DNA of 8,837 bases, taken from contig WFUI01000173.1 of assembly GCA_015485035.1 (NCBI GenBank), positions 1-8,837 on the forward strand. The letters are read 5' to 3'. A program made the position numbers and the translations under genes. Within the stretch, counting starts at the first letter, position 1. Every line of letters begins with the position of its first letter. Source of the DNA: Mariprofundus sp. (lineage in GTDB: Bacteria; Pseudomonadota; Zetaproteobacteria; Mariprofundales; Mariprofundaceae). Below, one piece after another: positions 4,544 to 8,837 of this stretch. The notes under the pieces were generated by a model, which was given only the letters and a program-made list of their open reading frames with translations, did not search any database and was not told where the DNA came from.

Positions 4544-5233
4544 CTAACTTTTAATATGTCTCGAAACAATATTGAGAAACTCGGAACCGAACTGCTCCAT
4601 ATTCGCACCCGTTCGTTTAAGATCGGCCGAGAACTTGTTGTAGGCAACCACTGCCGGAATAGCTGCAATCAGTCCGAATGCGGTGGCAACCAGAGCTTCA
4701 GCAATGCCGGGTGCAACGGCAATCAGCGAGGTGTTTTTGGTTAATGCAATGCCCTGGAAAGCATTAACGATCCCCCACACAGTGCCGAACAGGCCGATAA
4801 ATGGCGATGTGGACCCCACTGTGGCCAGAAATGCCAGGTGGCGGGACAGTTTCTCCATCTCTCTTGAGTATGCCGCATCGAGCGCTCTGCGAACACCGTC
4901 TATGCCGCTCCCGGCAACGATTTTTCCGGATTCGCTTTCGGTGGCTTCCCGTCGAATGCGCATAAACTCACGATAACCCGACTGAAAAATATTGGGCAGT
5001 GGCGAGTCAGGATACTGCTGGGGAATGCCAGCCAGGATGGTATCCATATCCGAGCCGCTCCAGAATGCCTTCGAAAAGGATTCCGCCTCATTATGCGCTC
5101 TTCTGTAAAAACGCCATTTATTAAAAATGACTGCCCAGCTCATCACTGATAATAGAATCAGTAGAACAAGCACGGCCTTCACAATGATGCCGGCATTCAG
5201 GATAAGGTGAAGAATGGATAAATCTTGCGGCAT
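4544..5233 (-). CDS. tolQ: TolQ, motor subunit of the Tol-Pal system
   Basis: 229 residues, the usual length of MotA/TolQ/ExbB proteins. Three membrane helices are visible: about 12-36, 134-160 (LATVGSTSPFIGLFGTVWGI) and 170-198 (VAPGIAEALVATAFGLIAAI). The conserved threonines of the channel, T151 and T184, are present (compare T145 and T178 in E. coli). A cytoplasmic loop between helices 1 and 2 (about 40-130) is charged, as expected. TolQ forms a pentamer around the TolR dimer in the inner membrane. The start is ATG 5233-5231 with AGGAG 6 bases upstream; this AGGAG overlaps the ybgC stop, so translation of the two is likely coupled. Confidence 0.96.
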   Translation of the reverse strand: MPQDLSILHLILNAGIIVKAVLVLLILLSVMSWAVIFNKWRFYRRAHNEAESFSKAFWSGSDMDTILAGIPQQYPDSPLPNIFQSGYREFMRIRREATESESGKIVAGSGIDGVRRALDAAYSREMEKLSRHLAFLATVGSTSPFIGLFGTVWGIVNAFQGIALTKNTSLIAVAPGIAEALVATAFGLIAAIPAVVAYNKFSADLKRTGANMEQFGSEFLNIVSRHIKS

Positions 5234-5242
5234 GAATAACTC

Positions 5243-5665
5243 CTATGATGGATTCAGATGATTTTTTAAACGGTCTTCAATCGGGGCCGGGATGCGACTG
5301 ACTTTGCCACAACGACTGATACAGGCCAGATGGATATCGGCATCGGTCAACAGGATATGATCCCGCTGCCTGTAGATACGCTGTCGAAATGAAATACGAG
5401 CCCCGCGCAAACGGGTGATGCTGCTTTCTACTGTCAGCAGGTCATTAAATACAGCCGGTTTGTGATAACGTATATTGGCTTCGGTCACAGCAAATAACAC
5501 ATTGAATTCGGCATCGATACTGTCCAGTTCCAGCCCTGCCAAGCGTAAAAACTCACTACGTGCACGTTCCATGAATTTCAGATAATTGGCATAATAGACT
5601 ACGCCACCATGATCGGTATCTTCATAATACACACGAATAGTCAGGGTTTCGGAAAACGCTGTCAT
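5243..5665 (-). CDS. ybgC: YbgC-type acyl-CoA thioesterase, Tol-Pal associated
   Basis: 140 residues, a single hotdog-fold domain of the 4-hydroxybenzoyl-CoA thioesterase/YbgC family. The signature near the N-terminus reads [20 protein letters not shown], with the catalytic D18 at the same number as in E. coli YbgC, where the following histidine (H25) is a tyrosine here. [11 protein letters not shown] continues the family signature. YbgC hydrolyses acyl-CoA or acyl-ACP thioesters in the cytoplasm and is commonly the first gene of tol-pal operons, probably linking phospholipid metabolism to the envelope. Its ATG overlaps the ruvB stop as ATGA (5665-5662). It ends 9 bases before tolQ. Confidence 0.93.
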   Translation of the reverse strand: MTAFSETLTIRVYYEDTDHGGVVYYANYLKFMERARSEFLRLAGLELDSIDAEFNVLFAVTEANIRYHKPAVFNDLLTVESSITRLRGARISFRQRIYRQRDHILLTDADIHLACISRCGKVSRIPAPIEDRLKNHLNPS

Positions 5666-6720
5666 AGCAGGGGTTCCTGTCTGCCACTTCCAGGCAATGT
5701 TCGCTTCAGATGTGCATAGGCCAGTGGTGTGGCCGTACGTCCGCGCGGTGTACGGGCGATTAACCCCTCCTGCATCAGATAGGGTTCCAGCACATCTTCA
5801 ATGGTGTCGCGCTCTTCTGAAATGGATGCGGCCAGTGTATCCAGCCCGACAGGCCCTCCGTCGTATTTATCAATAATCACAGATAGCAATTTACGGTCCT
5901 GATGATCCAGACCCAAATGATCGACTTCCAGCCGTTGCAGCGAGGCGTCGGCAACGGCCTGACTGATGTTTCCATCATGCTCGACCTCGGCAAAATCGCG
6001 TACCCGCCGCAATAATCTGTTCGCTATTCGGGGCGTGCCGCGCGAACGGCGGGCTATTTCTACCGAACCGCTGTCCGCAGTATCAATATTCAACAAGCGT
6101 GCCGAGCGGCTGACAATCGTGGCCAGCTCGCTATGGGAATAAAACTCCAGCCGTTCAATGACACCGAAACGATCTCGCAGCGGGTTGGTGAGTAATCCGG
6201 CTCGTGTGGTTGCACCGATCAGTGTAAAGCGGGGGATATCCATTTTGATTGAGCGTGCAGCCGGCCCCTGCCCAATGACAATATCCAGCTGGAAATCTTC
6301 CATGGCCGGATACAGGATTTCTTCCACCTGCGGGCTCAGGCGGTGGATTTCGTCGATAAACAGTACATCGCCTTCCTCGATATTGGTCAGCATGGCAGCC
6401 AGATCACCGGGGCGCTCAATCACCGGCCCGGAGGTGCTGCGAATATTCACGCCCATCTCCAGGGCAATAATATTGGCCAGCGTGGTTTTACCGAGCCCGG
6501 GCGGGCCATACAGCAGCACATGATCCAGCGATTCGTTTCGCTTTTTGGCGGCCTGAATATAAACCTTCAAATTGGCTCTGATTTTTTCCTGCCCGATATA
6601 TTCATCCAGACTTTTGGGGCGCAAGGCGACATCCCAGTTATCTGCAACAGTGGAAACACCATCGATCAGGCGATCCGAATCAGCAGAAGACTCCATAGAC
6701 AAATCGTGATGTCCTTCCAT
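5662..6720 (-). CDS. ruvB: RuvB, Holliday-junction branch-migration ATPase
   Basis: 352 residues. Hexameric AAA+ motor that, guided by RuvA, pulls DNA arms through a Holliday junction. Motifs: Walker A GPPGLGKT (72-79), [15 protein letters not shown] (98-112), Walker [10 protein letters not shown] (120-128), sensor GATTRAG (169-175), arginine finger R184 (PLRDRFG), then a lid domain and a C-terminal winged helix with [20 protein letters not shown] and [14 protein letters not shown], ending RTPRGR. Positions run exactly 10 ahead of E. coli RuvB because of an N-terminal extension. ATG 6720-6718 was chosen; it overlaps the ruvA stop as TGATG. A TTG directly before it (6723-6721) would add one residue, and a second ATG at codon 9 is possible. 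All catalytic residues are intact. Confidence 0.97.
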   Translation of the reverse strand: MEGHHDLSMESSADSDRLIDGVSTVADNWDVALRPKSLDEYIGQEKIRANLKVYIQAAKKRNESLDHVLLYGPPGLGKTTLANIIALEMGVNIRSTSGPVIERPGDLAAMLTNIEEGDVLFIDEIHRLSPQVEEILYPAMEDFQLDIVIGQGPAARSIKMDIPRFTLIGATTRAGLLTNPLRDRFGVIERLEFYSHSELATIVSRSARLLNIDTADSGSVEIARRSRGTPRIANRLLRRVRDFAEVEHDGNISQAVADASLQRLEVDHLGLDHQDRKLLSVIIDKYDGGPVGLDTLAASISEERDTIEDVLEPYLMQEGLIARTPRGRTATPLAYAHLKRTLPGSGRQEPLL

Positions 6721-7286
6721 CAACCCAGGGCCTTCAATGCAGCGCGGAACATGGTTTCAAAATCAGCCGGTTCCACCTGTTTCAGTGCTGCATCCAGCTG
6801 GGCCGGTTTATACCCCAGATTGATCAGGGCAGAGCGTACCTCGGCATGGTGATTGGATGCTGCGGGATCGCTGCCTGTGGATACGGAGCCCAGTTTCCCC
6901 TGTAGCTCCAGAATCAGGCGCTGAGCGGTTTTTTTACCAATACCGGGGGTACGGGCGATCGCCAGATCATCGGCGCTCTCAATGGCTGTGATAAATTCAT
7001 CGGTTGCCATGCCGGACATCAGATTCAGTGCCATGCGCGCCCCGATGCCGGATACCGTTGTCAGCTTGCGGAACATGCTGCGCTCGGATCCGTTGGCAAA
7101 TCCGAACAGGGTGATTTGGTCTTCACGTACATGGGTATGAATGGAGAGCTCGGCACGTTCTCCCTGCTTCATTTTACACAGGGTTTGCAGACTCATGCTG
7201 ATTTCATAGCCGACACCACCTGTTTCCAGCAATACTATGCCGGCCGGATCAATATCCCTGATGGTACCCGATAACCAACCAATCAT
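6720..7286 (-). CDS. ruvA: RuvA, Holliday-junction-binding protein
   Basis: 188 residues, slightly shorter than E. coli RuvA (203). An OB-fold (about 1-65, starting [20 protein letters not shown] and ending [10 protein letters not shown]) is followed by two helix-hairpin-helix motifs, [10 protein letters not shown] (about 78-87) and [16 protein letters not shown] (about 113-128), which bind the DNA backbone at the junction. A short linker rich in Ser and Ala then leads to the C-terminal three-helix domain (about 146-188, [19 protein letters not shown]) that contacts RuvB. The shorter linker accounts for the length. ATG 7286-7284 overlaps the ruvC stop as ATGA, indicating coupled translation. 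Confidence 0.97.
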   Translation of the reverse strand: MIGWLSGTIRDIDPAGIVLLETGGVGYEISMSLQTLCKMKQGERAELSIHTHVREDQITLFGFANGSERSMFRKLTTVSGIGARMALNLMSGMATDEFITAIESADDLAIARTPGIGKKTAQRLILELQGKLGSVSTGSDPAASNHHAEVRSALINLGYKPAQLDAALKQVEPADFETMFRAALKALG

Positions 7287-7792
7287 GTTTTATTTCCCCT
7301 GTTACGAGCACTTTGGGCCATTTTTTGCATGGGGCTATGATGCGCATGGCAGATGGCTACGGCAAGCGCGTCGGCGGCATCTTCCGGCAACGGCTCAGGC
7401 GGATGCAACAGTATACGTATCATGTGGCCGATCTGATCCTTGTCAGCGCGTCCGAAACCGACAACAGATTGTTTGACCTTGGTCGGAGAGTAGGGGGCAA
7501 CTCTGAGTCCAAAAGCGCCGCAGGCGGCAATCAATGCGCCGCGTGCCTGCCCGAGTTTCAGGGCAGAGCCGACATTTTTGGAAACAAACACATCTTCAAT
7601 GGCGGCGGTTTCCGGTTTAAATGCGGTAATAATCTCCGACAGGCCGGCAAAGAGAATATGCAGCCGTTCATCAAAATCACCCTTGCCGGTACGAATCATG
7701 GCATGGTGGACATGGGTCAGGCGATTGCCCTGCACATCAATAATGCCCACGCCGGTCTTCTGAGAACCGGGGTCAACGCCGAGAATCCGCAT
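7283..7792 (-). CDS. ruvC: RuvC, Holliday-junction endonuclease
   Basis: 169 residues, RNase H-fold resolvase. It cuts Holliday junctions symmetrically as a dimer with Mg2+. All four catalytic acids are present and carry the E. coli numbers: D7 (GVDPG), E66 (AAIEDVF), D138 and D141 (PEDAADALA). The KVKQSVVGFGRADKDQI segment (105-121) is the usual DNA-binding region. The start ATG 7792-7790 lies 6 bases after the yebC stop; only a modest CAGG is visible upstream, within the end of yebC, followed by a run of seven A. Translation may depend on coupling to yebC. Confidence 0.97.
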   Translation of the reverse strand: MRILGVDPGSQKTGVGIIDVQGNRLTHVHHAMIRTGKGDFDERLHILFAGLSEIITAFKPETAAIEDVFVSKNVGSALKLGQARGALIAACGAFGLRVAPYSPTKVKQSVVGFGRADKDQIGHMIRILLHPPEPLPEDAADALAVAICHAHHSPMQKMAQSARNRGNKT

Positions 7793-7798
7793 GTTTTT

Positions 7799-8557
7799 TT
7801 AACCTGCCGTAATGCGCTCCATTTCTGCATCGGAAATATCGTAGTTGGCATACACATTCTGCACATCATCCAGATCTTCCAGTCGTTCAATCAGTGCCAG
7901 CAGCTTTTCAGCCGCTTCACCTTCCACTTCGATGGTATTTTCAGGGATCCAGGTGATTTCGCCAACCTGAGGTTCCAGTCCGGCAGCCTCAATGGCTTTC
8001 TGTACATCGACAAATTCAGCAACACCACAGATGACTTCAATGCAACCGGCTTCGACATCATCAACCACATCTTCCGCACCGGCCTCCAGCGCAATATCCA
8101 TCAGTTGTTCTTCATCAACTTGTTCACGATCGAAAATAAACTGGCCTTTCTGATGAAACATCCAGCTTACACAGCCGGATTCGCCCATATTGCCGCCGCC
8201 TTTATTAAACGCGGAACGTACATCGGACACGGTTCTGTTGCGATTGTCGCTCATGCAGTCAACGATAATGGCAACGCCGCCCTGGCCATAACCCTCGTAA
8301 CGGATTTCATCGATATTGGCACCTTCACCGCCGCCCACACCGCGACTGATGGCGCGTTCGATGTTGTCCTTGGGCATATTGACACCCTTGGCCGCAGTAA
8401 TGGCTGCACGCAGGCGCGGATTGGCATCCGGATCGTCACCACCGGCACGGGCGGCAATGGTGATTTCACGGATATAACGCGTAAATATTTTACCGCGTTT
8501 GGCATCGGTTGCTGCTTTCTTATGCTTGATACTGGACCATTTATTATGTCCTGACAT
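7799..8557 (-). CDS. yebC: YebC/TACO1 family translation factor
   Basis: 252 residues, typical YebC length. The N-terminus has the family signature [20 protein letters not shown], followed by [22 protein letters not shown] and [11 protein letters not shown]; the middle part carries [19 protein letters not shown] and [16 protein letters not shown], and the end QNVYANYDI. YebC was long annotated as a DNA-binding regulator; work on bacterial and mitochondrial members points to a ribosome-associated role in translating proline-rich stretches. Here it heads the ruvCAB run, as in many proteobacteria. A GAGG site lies 9 bases upstream of ATG 8557-8555. Gene end and ruvC start are 6 bases apart. Confidence 0.96.
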   Translation of the reverse strand: MSGHNKWSSIKHKKAATDAKRGKIFTRYIREITIAARAGGDDPDANPRLRAAITAAKGVNMPKDNIERAISRGVGGGEGANIDEIRYEGYGQGGVAIIVDCMSDNRNRTVSDVRSAFNKGGGNMGESGCVSWMFHQKGQFIFDREQVDEEQLMDIALEAGAEDVVDDVEAGCIEVICGVAEFVDVQKAIEAAGLEPQVGEITWIPENTIEVEGEAAEKLLALIERLEDLDDVQNVYANYDISDAEMERITAG

Positions 8558-8589
8558 GGATCAACACCTCAATATTTTTGTCGCTTCGA

Positions 8590-8618
8590 ACCATAACATT
8601 GTTGGTAAAATGCGTCAT
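8590..8618 (-). promoter_or_regulatory. Candidate promoter of the yebC-ruv-ybgC-tol operon
   Basis: Minus-strand ATGACG (8618-8613) and TATGGT (8595-8590) are 17 bases apart, with a TG one base before the -10 (extended -10). Transcription would start near 8583, about 25 bases before the yebC ATG. Each hexamer has 4 of 6 matches. It is the only reasonable candidate seen close to yebC. Confidence 0.4.
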
Positions 8619-8727
8619 GGAAGATTTGCAGGAGAGCCCCCTCTTAATTTGCCCAATAGCTTTTTCGAATAACTGAAAGTGGTCGATTAAATTTTGGTCG
8701 GTTTGCACTAACGGGGATTTCTAATGC

Positions 8728-8747
8728 GTGGGACGTTTGCGTCTCAC
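8728..8747. terminator. Hairpin after the coq7-like gene, possible weak terminator
   Basis: GTGGGACG (8728-8735) and CGTCTCAC (8740-8747) form an 8-position stem with one mismatch (G-T on the plus strand, A-C on the minus) around a TTTG loop. It starts 3 bases after the coq7-like stop on the minus strand. No T-run follows on that strand, while a short TTT tract follows on the plus strand. Strength as a terminator is doubtful. Confidence 0.3.
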
Positions 8748-8750
8748 TTT

Positions 8751-8837
8751 TCACACCTTTTCGGCCAGATTGGTCATCACCTTTGAGGTCAGTTTCATGA
8801 ACTGTTTGATTGGTTGCGGTAATTCTGCAGCACCCAG
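8751..8837 (-). CDS. coq7: Coq7-like demethoxyubiquinone hydroxylase, C-terminal fragment
   Basis: The window edge cuts this gene; only the last 28 codons and TGA (8753-8751) are present. The fragment contains AAELPQPIKQFMKLTSKVMT, which matches the C-terminal pattern of bacterial Coq7 proteins (F/L-P-x-P-V-K-x2-M-x4-K-V-M-T; P. aeruginosa Coq7 ends in FPAPVKLGMSLLAKVMTK plus five residues). Coq7 is a di-iron monooxygenase that hydroxylates demethoxyubiquinone late in ubiquinone synthesis. The iron-binding residues lie outside the window. The ending here, NLAEKV, differs from the common TYRI/AYRI ending. The fragment is short, so the assignment is moderate. Confidence 0.6.
   Translation of the reverse strand: MGAAELPQPIKQFMKLTSKVMTNLAEKV

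Noticed and set aside
7313..8554. 413-codon plus-strand frame opposite ruvC and yebC
   Set aside because: It lies wholly antisense to two clearly conserved genes and has no recognisable domain; its length reflects the codon use of the true genes.
1..8837. Search for CRISPR arrays, tRNA or rRNA genes, insertion sequences and prophage parts
   Set aside because: No regularly spaced repeats, transposase motifs, terminal repeats or tRNA-like clover folds were recognised by eye.

Overview
The window looks like a chromosomal segment of a Gram-negative proteobacterium. It carries Tol envelope genes, the RuvABC Holliday-junction machinery, a YebC/TACO1 factor, an FxsA membrane protein and the tail of a Coq7-type ubiquinone-synthesis hydroxylase. 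Coq7 implies a ubiquinone-using organism. Base composition looks moderate, near 50% G+C by eye. The lineage cannot be fixed from this sequence; an environmental gamma- or zeta-proteobacterium is only a guess.

Right part (3260-8557, minus strand): a compact run yebC-ruvC-ruvA-ruvB-ybgC-tolQ-tolR-tolA. Most junctions are very tight: ATGA overlaps at ruvC/ruvA and ruvB/ybgC, TGATG at ruvA/ruvB, a tolQ ribosome site over the ybgC stop, and tolA starting inside tolR. A candidate promoter lies just upstream of yebC, so the whole set may be one transcript. RuvAB with RuvC moves and cuts Holliday junctions. TolQRA is the proton-motive-force-driven inner-membrane part of the Tol-Pal envelope system. 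tolB and pal, which usually follow tolA, are absent; a convergent gene occupies that place. Upstream, 8751-8837 holds the last 28 codons of a coq7-like gene.

Middle part (1735-3255, plus strand): a 506-residue protein joining a MerR-type DNA-binding domain, a PAS-like segment and a class III nucleotidyl cyclase domain with its catalytic residues intact. About 470 bases of AT-rich non-coding DNA precede it. That stretch has two related inverted repeats, a strong hairpin and two candidate promoters, suggesting self-regulation. It is the most unusual gene here. Its stop codon is separated by only 4 bases from the tolA stop codon on the other strand.

Left part (1-1265): the N-terminal end of a probable Bax-inhibitor-1 (YccA-like) membrane protein and fxsA, both minus strand; a 35-residue hydrophobic peptide gene with a strong ribosome site (plus strand); and a 75-residue cysteine-rich unknown protein (minus strand). 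A G-rich tract lies between the last two. The small genes and their structured flanks are the least understood part of the window.
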